NCBI GenBank assembly: GCA_017397845.1 | Contig: JAFQHU010000018.1 | Span: forward strand, 124,001 to 188,000 | Length of the DNA stretch: 64,000 nucleotides | Reading direction: 5' to 3' | DNA from: Clostridia bacterium | Lineage (GTDB): Bacteria > Bacillota > Clostridia > Oscillospirales > Acutalibacteraceae | Shown here: positions 47,639 through 56,502 of the stretch, in pieces | Numbering within the stretch: position 1 is the first letter of the stretch | How the letters are laid out: every line of letters begins with the position of its first letter | Notes under the pieces: generated by a model | Database searches by the model: none | Seen by the model: only the letters and a program-made list of their open reading frames with translations | Told to the model about the DNA's origin: nothing | Made by a program: the position numbers and the translations under genes

Positions 47639-47654
47639 ACCTATAACTATAGGT
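47639..47654. repeat. Palindrome at the giant gene transcription start
   Basis: ACCTATA-AC-TATAGGT, two 7-nt arms with a 2-nt centre, immediately downstream of the -10 box. It covers the expected start point, so it is a candidate operator or the first hairpin of the transcript. Confidence 0.5.
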
Positions 47655-47683
47655 AGTATAACATCTAAACTCAAGTTTTTCAA
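47655..47683 (-). promoter_or_regulatory. Promoter of the giant gene
   Basis: Minus-strand TTGAAA (47678-47683), 17-nt spacer, TATACT (47655-47660). It gives a 5' UTR of about 118 nt that contains the GTGTCTCT motif (47633-47640) shared with the 2383-aa gene leader and a CACCC/GGGTG hairpin (47604-47620). Confidence 0.7.
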
Positions 47684-47920
47684 TATTTTTTTTAATATTT
47701 TTTTTATTCTACTATTTGCATATATAAGAAAAGTTTATTTTGTTCAGTTTTACATATAGATAAAACCTGCTGTTTTTCTGTAATTTTTATGTATAAAAAA
47801 GCCAAAAACAGCATCTTGTTACTGACACTGTTTTTGTTACTATATATTGTAAATATTTACATTTCAGAATAAAAGCTTCCTTTTTTCAACAATTCATCTT
47901 TGAAGGTTTTCAAAATTAAA
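47684..47920. other. AT-rich intergenic region between the two large genes
   Basis: No open frame or RNA gene is seen. It contains a nested palindrome at 47769-47812 (outer arms GCTGTTTTT and AAAAACAGC, inner arms TTTTTAT and ATAAAAA) that could form a cruciform or hairpin, and long A/T runs upstream of the giant gene promoter. Confidence 0.5.
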
Positions 47921-47944
47921 TGCGGCGACCCGAAGGTCGCCGCA
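47921..47944 (-). terminator. Terminator of the 2383-aa gene
   Basis: A 10-bp stem TGCGGCGACC (47921-47930) with GGTCGCCGCA (47935-47944) and a 4-nt loop; the minus-strand tail is TTTAATTTTG. It lies 22 nt after the stop codon, so the giant gene is transcribed from its own promoter. Confidence 0.85.
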
Positions 47945-47966
47945 AAATTATGCTTTCAGTTCCGGA

Positions 47967-50900
47967 TTAATATCTGGGGTCAGGATTGCTGCAGCAATTT
48001 ATTCTGCCTGTGAACCAGGAGATAAATGTGTGGAAGAATCTGAAGAGAATTCCCCAGAAGCCGTTTCTGTGACATGAGCATGAGCAAGGAGCAGACTGTG
48101 AGCCGCTGTCGCCGCCGCCGGAAGCTTCGTCTTTGAGGTTAACTGTTACGGCTGCATCAGCATTGACTGCCACATTTTCACTCTTGCCGCCGTCAAGCTG
48201 TACAACGTAATTACCGTCTTCGAGGTTTTCAAATACTACAACGCCGTCTTTGTTTGTGGCATTGGCATCTACGATTGAACCGTCCTTATAAAGCTTAACA
48301 GCGATACCGTATACTAACTTGTCGCCGTCCTTAACGGTTACTGTAAGCTTGTTATAGGTGAGTGCGGGAATTACATCTGTCTTGTACTTGCCGTCTTCTT
48401 CTGTACACCAAGAATTCTGACATACATACTTGTCGTAACCGTCTACACCGTATCCGGCATCCTTATGGTCAACAAGCTTGTAGTTATGACCTGTGGGCTT
48501 GCTTGTTGTAGCGCTGGGAACTTCCTTACCGCAAACGGTACACTTTTTGTTTGATGTACCGGGAGCGATACATGTGGGAGGTGTGCTTGTTTCACCGTCT
48601 GCGCCCCATGTATGTGTCATGGGATCGAATTTAGGTGTGATATCAAGCTGACCCTTAACTACTGTACCTGCAGCCACACTCCAACCAACGAATTCATAAT
48701 GGTCGTTATCTGTGGGAGCCTTTACGGGATCTTCACCTGTAAATGCGGGAAGAACTGTACCGTAGGCAACCTTGGTTGACTGAATTACATTGTAATCTGC
48801 ATCGAGATAAGATACGTAATATTCACGTACAACTGCAGTGTAATTAGCGGTATATGTTGCATCCTCTTCGCCGGCTGTAACTGTGAGCTTAGCTTCGGTG
48901 CTTACAACATTTCCTTCTGCATCAGTCCAGTTGACGAATTCATAATCGTACTGTGCAGTGTCAGCTTTTTCGAGAGCTGTGTATTCTACTGTTTTGCCTT
49001 CTGCAACTTCGTATTTTTTAAGCTCTTTGACTGCAGTACCAACCTTTTCAGCGAAGGTAACGGTTACTTTGGCAACCTCTGCTGCGATGATATCACCGCA
49101 AACCTTACACTTCTGGCTGCCGTCCTCAAGAGTTTCATAATCGTGAGCTGCCTTTGCAAGAACATCAGTCGATGTATGCTGACATACTGTACATTCCTTA
49201 ACGCCTTCGCCTTCCTTTGTACAGGTTGCAGGTGTTTCGGATTTATAGATGATATTGCCTTCTGCATCAGTATTATAAACGTGATCTGCTGCATTGAACT
49301 TAGCGTATACTCTGGTTGTGCCGGTAATCTTTGTAGTGAAGCTGAATGCGTTTTCGAAAGCTTCGTCTGCGTACCAACCTGCGAAGGTGTAATGTACGCT
49401 GTCATCAGAATCCTTTGTGGGAACTGCGGGTTCGCTTACGGTGTCGCCGCCTTTAACCTTTACATTTTTGTAAAGGTCGTTACCGACATAGAAGTTTACG
49501 TTATAGGTTTTGGCTATTGGTGTGAATTCTGCAACGAAGGTTGCGTCACCCTTCATCGTATAATCGTCTACCTTCTTACCTGCTACTGTTGTCCATCCGG
49601 CAAACTCATAGGTATTATTTGCATCCTCTGCCTTTACGGGTTCACGGGTAGGCTTCTTATCAGCTGCACCGTATGTACCGATAATGGTAGCAAATACAGC
49701 TTCGTCGTCCTTATTGACTTTGAAGGTATGAGTATAGATTCTCTTTACAGCTGTGAATTCAGCAGTATAGGTTTCGTTTTTGCTTACTGTGATGGGAAGT
49801 TTGACAACCTTACCGTCTGAACCCTTCCAGCCGGCAAATTCGTATTCATATTCGTCATCCATTCCCTTTGTCTGATCAGCTACTGCAGTAGCTGCGATGG
49901 TTTCGCCTTCAGTTTTGGTGATAACCAAATCAGCACCGTCTACGCCGGCACCCTTGAAGGTTACGGAGTATTGTGCCTTAGCGGCAATAGCTGTTTTACC
50001 CTCTGTATGTCCACAGCCTTCAACCATACATTCATACTGCATATAACCGTTGGGATAATCATCAGACTTGTCTGTATCCTTGTCGTATCTTACGAGTACG
50101 AGTGTATGTGCGATTTTGGCAACGGGAGCTGTGCTCATAGCCACGTCACAAGCCTTACAGTATGTGGTTTCGACACCTTCTGAGTAACAGGTTGCTTCGG
50201 TGGTAATTTTGGTATATCTGCCTGTATCAACATGGTTGAGCTTGGGAAGGACATTTACTGTCTTCTTTTCATAGCAATACTTACATGTCTGATACTCTTC
50301 ACCGTCAGCATCACAGGTAGCTTTGAGAACTTTGACAGCGCCGTAGCTGTGACCGTTTACGGTATCTACAGGGATAGTCACTGTTATTGTATCCTTGCCG
50401 CAGACTGTACAGTTAGAAATTTTCTTACCTGTTGTGCTGCATGTAGCGGGAGTTACAACCTCATAAATGATGTTGCCTTCGGCATCCTTTGCGTGCTGAT
50501 GTCCGGCAGCTGTTGCACCGGGAGTTACAACCTCATCTCCGCAGACGGAGCAGGTCTTTACGCTATAGCCGTCTTCGTCACAAGTGGGTTCAACTACTAC
50601 CTCTGCGCCGTATTTGTGGCCTTCGGATTTAATTGTTTCGTTTTTGATAACCTTGCCGCAAACTGCGCAGATTATCTTTTTGTAACCGTCTTCGTCACAA
50701 GTTGCAGCCTTTTCGGTGGTTACTTCATCGTGACCGTCGGTAACAACGATTTTCTTGGAGAATGTGTTACCTGCAAAATCGGTAGCTGTGATAAGATAGT
50801 TGCCGGCTTCGTCGATAACGTAAGTACCGGTGCCTGCAGCTGAGGTTGTGGTAAGTGCCACTTCTTCGCCGTTTACGGTAAGCTTTGCGCCTACTTCGAC

Positions 50901-53900
50901 ACCTGTAACTGTAGCCTTACCGCAGTAAGTGATGGTGCTGATTGTTGCTGTTTCAGCGTTGCTTTCACCCTCAACAGTAAATGCAGGAGCGGTGTTATCG
51001 TAAACAAACTTTGCAGTTCTTACGTTTGTATTGAGAACATTGTTTGCTTTATCGATTGCGTAATAGTAGATGATATATTCTTCACCGTCTACGAGAGTTA
51101 CGCCTTCGAATGCGTTTACCTTAACTGTATAGTTAGCTGTGTTGTTAAGCTCCTGTGTATCGTCAGTGAAAATTGTAACTGCAAGCTTTGAAGCTTCTTC
51201 AGCCTGTTCAGCTGTGAAGGTATCGCTCGAAACGAATGCACGGATCATCTTGATACCCTTACCGGTACCGGCGGGATTATAAGTGCAATCCACACAGGTA
51301 TGACCTTCTGTTCCTGCATCGGGACAGCCTGCTGTATCGTTGATTGTAAGGATAAGGTCTGTATCTGCATTTGCATAATATTTGTTTGTATCATCCTTTG
51401 CAAATACAGCGTCGGTTGAGCTCCATTTGCCCTGAGTACCGAGGTAGATGGTACCTGTGGGAGCTACTGTATCTGTGAGCATGGGGATTTCAGCTGTTTC
51501 AGCTGTAGAAGCACTACATGCGCACCATACCTTTTCGCTACCCTTTGTATAATATGTGGGAGCGGTAACGAGCTCTCTCTGATCCTTTTTATGGGGTGTT
51601 ACGGTGAATTTTGCATAGATTGTTTTATCGCCTGTAACGACTGCGCTGAGATCGAACTCTGTGCCTGCTGCAAAATCGGCACTTGTGAACCAACCTTCAA
51701 ACTTGTTGTGGTTGTTTTCATCAACATAACCGTCGAGAGGTCTGCCGACTACTTCGGCATTACCGCCTTCGGCAATTTCATATTCGGTTGATTTGCCGTC
51801 GATAATTGCTGTAATCGTGTAAGCAACGGGAGCATCCTTATACTTTGCATAGAAGGACATATCAGCAGTGATGTTCATACCTCTCTGATATGCTTTTTCG
51901 GTTTCGCCGTCCATATAATACCAACCGTCAAACATTTTACCCTCAGGAATTTCAAGGTCAACGGAGGGAGCGTAAACCACACCGTTATAGGTATAGCTTG
52001 TGGTGGCGAGAGGAGCAGTCATTTCTGCGGCACTGTTATACCAGAAAGCCTTATAATATCTGTATGCGGGTCTGTAAAGTGCTGTAAAGGTTACATCTTT
52101 GCCTTCGCAGACAAGATTATCTTCGTTATAGGGCTGATCCCAACCGATGAAGGTATATGTATAGGTTTCATCAGCGGGTCTGGACTGTGCAGCTCTCTGT
52201 GCCCAATAGAATGCATCAGCAAAGCTCTGTCCTGCTTCAACCTCTGCGGCAGCAAGCTGAACTGTGCCGTCGAAGTTCATAAATTTGATCTGATATTTGA
52301 AGGGAGAGAATTTGAACTGAGGATAAAGAACAAGGTCACTGTTAACTTCGCTTGCAACTGTGTACTTTGTACCGTTTGTTGCTTCGAAGCTTTCATCGGT
52401 CTGCATTTCGTCAAACCAACCTTCGAATTTATATTCACCTGTTTCAGAGTCAGCTTTGGCAGGTGTATATTCCTTCATAACGGGTTCGCCGTTTTCGTCG
52501 GTACCGTCCTGAACCATCCATGCGGGAAGAGTTGAACCGGCGAGAATTCTTTCGCTGTAATTCTTTTCACCGTCGGTGTATGTTACGGTATAGAAGGGTA
52601 CGCCTTCACCGTAAACGGCTTCGAAGGTGATGTGTGATTTGGGAGCGAAGGATGTGAATTCGTCCTTTGTATATTCAGCTTTGTCAGCTGTACCCTCGGT
52701 AACGATCCATTTGTTGGAGAAGGTGTAAAGTGCAGTGCCGTCATCGTACTGTGCGGGAACTGCATCGAGACTGCTGACTGTCTGAGAAGTAATCTTTGAG
52801 CCGTGGTAAACCTGTGCGGTGATGCTCTTATCTGCACCGTCGGCAGCCTTATATTTAAAGGTTACGGTGTAGGGAGTGGGCTTACCGGCGTCATAGTTAG
52901 CCGTAAATGCAACGGGGTTTTCGGGCTCTTTACCCTTAAGGTTGTCGTCTGACAGAGCTACGTTTTCATTATTGAATACGAGAGTATCGTCTGCACCGAG
53001 CATTACGGTCGCATAGGTACCTGCCTGCAGATAATCCCAACCTTCGAGAGTGTAACCGTAACCGCCCTGAGCGTATGTTCTGTTTACATTTTCGGGGGTT
53101 TCGATAGCTGAACCGTAGGGTACATATTTGATTTCTGTTACCTGTGTACCTGTGGTATCGATATAAGTGAAGCTGACAGCATATTCTTTAACCGTGCTTC
53201 TGAAAACAGCATAGTATGTTACGTCTTCTCTTACAACCCAGTCAGTATTTTCAGCGAAGGTTTCGTCACCCTTTGCGAAAACATGATAATTACCTGTTGC
53301 GGGCTTGAGTGAAGTCCAACCCGAGAATTCATATGAATAACCGGGATCGTATGCGATGAGAGCGGGAACGGAAACGGTGGGAATGTTTGCACCGGAAAGA
53401 ATATGTCTGTATGCATAACTGCCGGAGGCGATACCGTTATCCTGATTATTACCGTCGATGTTTATGCCGATTGAGGGGTCAACGAAGTTTACGGTGTACT
53501 TATCCGAATATGTCTTTGTTTCATAAATGGGAGTAAGTGAAAGAGAGGGGAGGGGGCCGAATGTGTATTCACCTTCGGGAATCTCTGCACCTGTGATATC
53601 GCGCCACTTCTTTGCGAAGCCTTTATATTCGTATGCACCGGAGGTGTATCCGTCCTTGGGATTGGGATACCAACCCTCAGCTTCTTTTTTGCCGTATTTG
53701 GTTGTCTGTGTGCCGAGATATGTACCGTCGATATCATAGAACTTGGCACTTACATCCTTTGCGTTCCACCAACCGTAGAAGGAAACATCTTCGAGAACTT
53801 CCCTGTTTTTGGTGGGATCCCACTGGATACCTGCATCGTAATAGGTCTTTCCGTCTTTTTCCACATAAGGAGTATAGCCGTCTTCGTCAGCCTTTTTACC

Positions 53901-55118
53901 GCCGTAAACGTTAACGAAATCTGCGGAGCTTACGGGAACGACGAAATCGGCCTCATATGAGTTGTAGCCGGCTCCGCCTGTGGTGGGCTGCTCTTTGGTC
54001 CAAAAGCCTTTGAAGCTATAGCCTTCCTTTTCGGCTGCACCGGTGGGATATGCGGGTGCCACCGACTGATAAATACCGGTATATGCCCATGTGTCGGTCT
54101 GTGCCGTACCGTCGTTCATGCTCATGCTCGCACCGATATTGGGAACGGAGCCGTGCTGATTAACGCTTACGGTATAGGTCGGGTATTTGAGAGTGATGGT
54201 CGAAAGAAGCTGTTTTTTCTCACCATATCTGCTGCTGTTGAAATGAGCATAAAGGAAATATTCTGTGTCTGTTTTACCGGGCATCATTTCCTGAGCAGAC
54301 TTATTGTACCAAACATTACCATTCTCGTACCAAAAACCTTTTTCATCTTTGGTGAAAGATGCATCTAAATCAAGAGCATCATTCTGGATTGTTTTGATAC
54401 CGTACTCAAGACTTTCCGTGAGTTCAGTACCGTCTACAATTCTTACACCGTACTGGTCGTAGCACTTTACTGAGAAATTGTTTGTGAACACCTTTTTATC
54501 TTCTGCAGCAGTGTTGATCTTTGGAATTGTTACTGTTGCCGTTGCTGCGGGACCGTTATTGATGGTAGTGATTTGGGGATATTTTTCAGCTAACGCATTA
54601 ATAGTGAAGGTGCCGCTATTCGTACCCTGACCGATAGCATCTCGCTGCCATTTAAAGCTATCGGCACCGCCGTCTTTATCTCTTGAGGTTATACTTTGAG
54701 TACAGCTTGCTGCATCTGCACCAACAAGCATGTAAGCACCTCTTACATTCAGATAAACCGAATTAAAGGCTTTGGAACCCATTTCCATATACCAGCCGGC
54801 ACTTGTTGGGAAGCCATCAACATAACCTTCCCAAATAACTTTATTGGTACCAGTTGATGTATATTTACTCTTATCAAGGTTTATGGTCTTGGAGTCAGGG
54901 TTACCATCAGCTTTAATATAGTTAATAGTCATAGTGTTACCTGACCATTTATCATTGTTGCCTGCTTCAGAAATGTTGGAGACAACATACTTAAGGTAAT
55001 ACTGACCGTCTTCGGGACCGGCAGCAGCTGCCTTTTCGGGTGCTACCCACACCCAACAGGACAGTAACATCATTACTGCCATAAATAAAGATAATGATTT
55101 TTTAATTTTCTTTTTCAT
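47967..55118 (-). CDS. Large exported mosaic protein (2383 aa) with InlB-like and CxxC repeats
   Basis: A cell-surface or secreted protein of unknown ligand. The signal region is MKKKIKKSLSLFMAVMMLLS; Cys21 fits a lipobox (LLSC), but an AAAA signal peptidase I site also follows, so the anchoring mode is open. Residues about 315-1170 are InlB/Flg_new-type beta-grasp repeats (patterns YTVTYTDGEKNYSERILAG, YKFEGWFDEM). About 1180-1460 are Ig-like (NYTVKVNAFEGVTL, AIDKANNVLNTNVRTAKFVYD). About 1463-1705 are Cys repeats of the type TCDEDGYxxxxCxVCG; further InlB-like and CxxC units follow. About 2270-2340 is a SpaA/Cna-B-like domain (GIAVKLYKDGSIV, FENLEDGNYVVQL). The tail has CSCSCHRNG, an aromatic helix (FWGILFRFFHTFISWF) and CC. 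No LPXTG. AAGGAGG precedes the ATG. Confidence 0.85.
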   Translation of the reverse strand: MKKKIKKSLSLFMAVMMLLSCWVWVAPEKAAAAGPEDGQYYLKYVVSNISEAGNNDKWSGNTMTINYIKADGNPDSKTINLDKSKYTSTGTNKVIWEGYVDGFPTSAGWYMEMGSKAFNSVYLNVRGAYMLVGADAASCTQSITSRDKDGGADSFKWQRDAIGQGTNSGTFTINALAEKYPQITTINNGPAATATVTIPKINTAAEDKKVFTNNFSVKCYDQYGVRIVDGTELTESLEYGIKTIQNDALDLDASFTKDEKGFWYENGNVWYNKSAQEMMPGKTDTEYFLYAHFNSSRYGEKKQLLSTITLKYPTYTVSVNQHGSVPNIGASMSMNDGTAQTDTWAYTGIYQSVAPAYPTGAAEKEGYSFKGFWTKEQPTTGGAGYNSYEADFVVPVSSADFVNVYGGKKADEDGYTPYVEKDGKTYYDAGIQWDPTKNREVLEDVSFYGWWNAKDVSAKFYDIDGTYLGTQTTKYGKKEAEGWYPNPKDGYTSGAYEYKGFAKKWRDITGAEIPEGEYTFGPLPSLSLTPIYETKTYSDKYTVNFVDPSIGINIDGNNQDNGIASGSYAYRHILSGANIPTVSVPALIAYDPGYSYEFSGWTSLKPATGNYHVFAKGDETFAENTDWVVREDVTYYAVFRSTVKEYAVSFTYIDTTGTQVTEIKYVPYGSAIETPENVNRTYAQGGYGYTLEGWDYLQAGTYATVMLGADDTLVFNNENVALSDDNLKGKEPENPVAFTANYDAGKPTPYTVTFKYKAADGADKSITAQVYHGSKITSQTVSSLDAVPAQYDDGTALYTFSNKWIVTEGTADKAEYTKDEFTSFAPKSHITFEAVYGEGVPFYTVTYTDGEKNYSERILAGSTLPAWMVQDGTDENGEPVMKEYTPAKADSETGEYKFEGWFDEMQTDESFEATNGTKYTVASEVNSDLVLYPQFKFSPFKYQIKFMNFDGTVQLAAAEVEAGQSFADAFYWAQRAAQSRPADETYTYTFIGWDQPYNEDNLVCEGKDVTFTALYRPAYRYYKAFWYNSAAEMTAPLATTSYTYNGVVYAPSVDLEIPEGKMFDGWYYMDGETEKAYQRGMNITADMSFYAKYKDAPVAYTITAIIDGKSTEYEIAEGGNAEVVGRPLDGYVDENNHNKFEGWFTSADFAAGTEFDLSAVVTGDKTIYAKFTVTPHKKDQRELVTAPTYYTKGSEKVWCACSASTAETAEIPMLTDTVAPTGTIYLGTQGKWSSTDAVFAKDDTNKYYANADTDLILTINDTAGCPDAGTEGHTCVDCTYNPAGTGKGIKMIRAFVSSDTFTAEQAEEASKLAVTIFTDDTQELNNTANYTVKVNAFEGVTLVDGEEYIIYYYAIDKANNVLNTNVRTAKFVYDNTAPAFTVEGESNAETATISTITYCGKATVTGVEVGAKLTVNGEEVALTTTSAAGTGTYVIDEAGNYLITATDFAGNTFSKKIVVTDGHDEVTTEKAATCDEDGYKKIICAVCGKVIKNETIKSEGHKYGAEVVVEPTCDEDGYSVKTCSVCGDEVVTPGATAAGHQHAKDAEGNIIYEVVTPATCSTTGKKISNCTVCGKDTITVTIPVDTVNGHSYGAVKVLKATCDADGEEYQTCKYCYEKKTVNVLPKLNHVDTGRYTKITTEATCYSEGVETTYCKACDVAMSTAPVAKIAHTLVLVRYDKDTDKSDDYPNGYMQYECMVEGCGHTEGKTAIAAKAQYSVTFKGAGVDGADLVITKTEGETIAATAVADQTKGMDDEYEYEFAGWKGSDGKVVKLPITVSKNETYTAEFTAVKRIYTHTFKVNKDDEAVFATIIGTYGAADKKPTREPVKAEDANNTYEFAGWTTVAGKKVDDYTMKGDATFVAEFTPIAKTYNVNFYVGNDLYKNVKVKGGDTVSEPAVPTKDSDDSVHYTFAGWYADEAFENAFSFTTKITGTTRVYAKFNAADHVYNTDAEGNIIYKSETPATCTKEGEGVKECTVCQHTSTDVLAKAAHDYETLEDGSQKCKVCGDIIAAEVAKVTVTFAEKVGTAVKELKKYEVAEGKTVEYTALEKADTAQYDYEFVNWTDAEGNVVSTEAKLTVTAGEEDATYTANYTAVVREYYVSYLDADYNVIQSTKVAYGTVLPAFTGEDPVKAPTDNDHYEFVGWSVAAGTVVKGQLDITPKFDPMTHTWGADGETSTPPTCIAPGTSNKKCTVCGKEVPSATTSKPTGHNYKLVDHKDAGYGVDGYDKYVCQNSWCTEEDGKYKTDVIPALTYNKLTVTVKDGDKLVYGIAVKLYKDGSIVDANATNKDGVVVFENLEDGNYVVQLDGGKSENVAVNADAAVTVNLKDEASGGGDSGSQSAPCSCSCHRNGFWGILFRFFHTFISWFTGRINCCSNPDPRY

Positions 55119-55303
55119 TAAGATTTTCCTCCTTAATAAAAATTAACTTATGTATTTCATAAAATGGCTTATTAACCATAAAAACGAAATTCACCGTGTA
55201 CCCCTTTTTCCTTTGAAAATTCACCGCCACAGCCCCTGACCTGACCGTTTTTCGGCGCACAAAATCCCCAAAAGGGTATAAAGAGTCACTTTTAGTTAGT
55301 ATC

Positions 55304-55333
55304 AGTATAGCATTAAAAAATCAACAAAGTCAA
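55304..55333 (-). promoter_or_regulatory. Promoter and leader of the 2383-aa gene
   Basis: Minus-strand TTGACT (55328-55333), 18-nt spacer, TATACT (55304-55309). The leader is about 180 nt and carries GTGACTCT (55282-55289) exactly as far from the -10 as GTGTCTCT in the giant gene leader. A GC-rich stretch (55222-55275) follows. The rest of the gap to 55462 shows no gene. Confidence 0.65.
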
Positions 55334-55462
55334 TAACGGAAAAGGAAAACTTTTATAATTATTAAAAATTTGGCTTTTGTGACGAAAAAATTAACGGGTT
55401 ATTGTGGATTTTGACAGCGGAATTGTGGTGCGGAAAAATCCAACCACAACCGCAGTGACCTC

Positions 55463-55512
55463 CTGAGGGGCCGGGTTCATCTGTGCGCAGTACAGTGAAC
55501 CTGTACCCTCAG
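55463..55512 (+). repeat. REP-like 50-bp palindrome, left flank of transposase 1
   Basis: An imperfect bulged palindrome, starting CTGAGGGGCCGGGTTCAT and ending TGAACCTGTACCCTCAG. It lies 9 nt beyond the stop codon of the transposase. A copy differing at one base is at 56393-56442 in the same orientation. Confidence 0.85.
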
Positions 55513-55521
55513 AGCCGGTAT

Positions 55522-56319
55522 CTAAATACTGCTCCGCACCAAGCCGAAGCTCACACCGGTAAGCCTGCATATCTGACGGACGGATAACCCGCCGTTTCTC
55601 ATATTTATTATACATTCCTTCTGAACATCCACGGGCATCTTCTGTAAATCAGCCGGATTTTCAAGCTTTGTTATATTTTTAATAATCTCCAACGCTTTGC
55701 CGTCACTCAGCTTAGCCGCATTGGCTTCAAGACAAACGTCTTTATTTTCGGCTATATTATATTCATAAAGGCAGTCTTTATCTATCATTTTAAAAACTGA
55801 CTTTACCGCACACAAGGGTACAGGCTCACTGTACTTCGCACAGGTGAACCCGGCCCCTTGTGTCTGTTCTTCTTTAATATCAGAAAAAAATTCGTTAAAG
55901 CTGCTGTAAATATATTCTCCTGCCGCAGCACAGAGCCCTGCTTTCACAGGATTCTGATGTATATACCTTATTACCGTGAAAAAATAATTCTCATTTTCAA
56001 CACATTCACTTTTATAGTTGCCCTGAAACAGGTGACCTTCTCTGTCATATTTGCGGTTATACCAATGCACATATCTGTTGGTTATTCTCTTCATTATCAT
56101 GCCGACCGGTTCACCTTTTTCTTTCAAAAGGAGATGTATGTGGTTCCCCATTAAACAATATGCATACAGAATATATCCGCTGACTTTTCTGCACTCTGCC
56201 AATACAGACAGAAATTTTTCATAATCTTCATCATCAAAAAATATCTGCTGATGATTATTTCCTACTAACATAATGTGATAAACTGAGCTCTCACTTTTTC
56301 TCCGTGCGATTCTGGGCAT
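55522..56319 (-). CDS. REP-associated tyrosine transposase (HUH, Y1_Tnp)
   Basis: A 265-residue single-strand DNA nuclease/transposase of the IS200/RAYT group. The HUH motif is H60-I-H62 in GNHIHLLLKEKGEP, and the likely catalytic Tyr is Y102 in HLFQGNYKSE. The motif RYIHQNPVKAGL follows. The C-terminal region has a helix-turn-helix pattern (LSVRQICRLTGVSFGLVRS). It is flanked by two near-identical 50-bp palindromes, its probable substrates. Residues 154-169 (QGAGFTCAKYSEPVPL) are encoded by a further, inverted copy of the palindrome. There is no accessory TnpB. The frame is intact, so it may be active. Confidence 0.88.
   Translation of the reverse strand: MPRIARRKSESSVYHIMLVGNNHQQIFFDDEDYEKFLSVLAECRKVSGYILYAYCLMGNHIHLLLKEKGEPVGMIMKRITNRYVHWYNRKYDREGHLFQGNYKSECVENENYFFTVIRYIHQNPVKAGLCAAAGEYIYSSFNEFFSDIKEEQTQGAGFTCAKYSEPVPLCAVKSVFKMIDKDCLYEYNIAENKDVCLEANAAKLSDGKALEIIKNITKLENPADLQKMPVDVQKECIINMRNGGLSVRQICRLTGVSFGLVRSSI
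55813..55860 (-). repeat. REP-like palindrome copy inside transposase 1
   Basis: On the minus strand the 48 bp match the flanking palindromes at 41 of 46 aligned core positions (for instance GGGGCCGGGTTCACCTGTGC). Orientation is opposite to the flanks. It is read through in frame as part of the transposase. Confidence 0.8.
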
Positions 56320-56392
56320 TTTTACACCACCTGTTTACAAATTGTGATCCGATTATAACATCTGATTCTGAAAAATACAATAATCAAAAGTC

Positions 56393-56442
56393 CTGAGGGG
56401 CCGGGTTCATCTGTGCGCAGTACAGCGAACCTGTACCCTCAG
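56393..56442 (+). repeat. REP-like 50-bp palindrome, right flank of transposase 1
   Basis: Same orientation as the left copy, 49 of 50 bases identical. It lies 73 nt upstream of the transposase start codon and next to the prfB terminator. Confidence 0.85.
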
Positions 56443-56444
56443 AA

Positions 56445-56482
56445 CAAAAAAACAGGTTAACTGCGTAAAACACTTAACCTGT
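56445..56482 (-). terminator. Terminator of prfB
   Basis: ACAGGTTAA (56452-56460) pairs with TTAACCTGT (56474-56482), 9 bp with a 13-nt loop; the minus strand continues in a run of seven T or more. Confidence 0.85.
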
Positions 56483-56502
56483 CCTTATTAATTATATAAC
56501 TG

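Noticed and set aside
55391..55615. 74-codon minus-strand frame overlapping the end of transposase 1
   Set aside because: It is an out-of-frame reading of the transposase end and the REP palindrome, without a ribosome-binding site.
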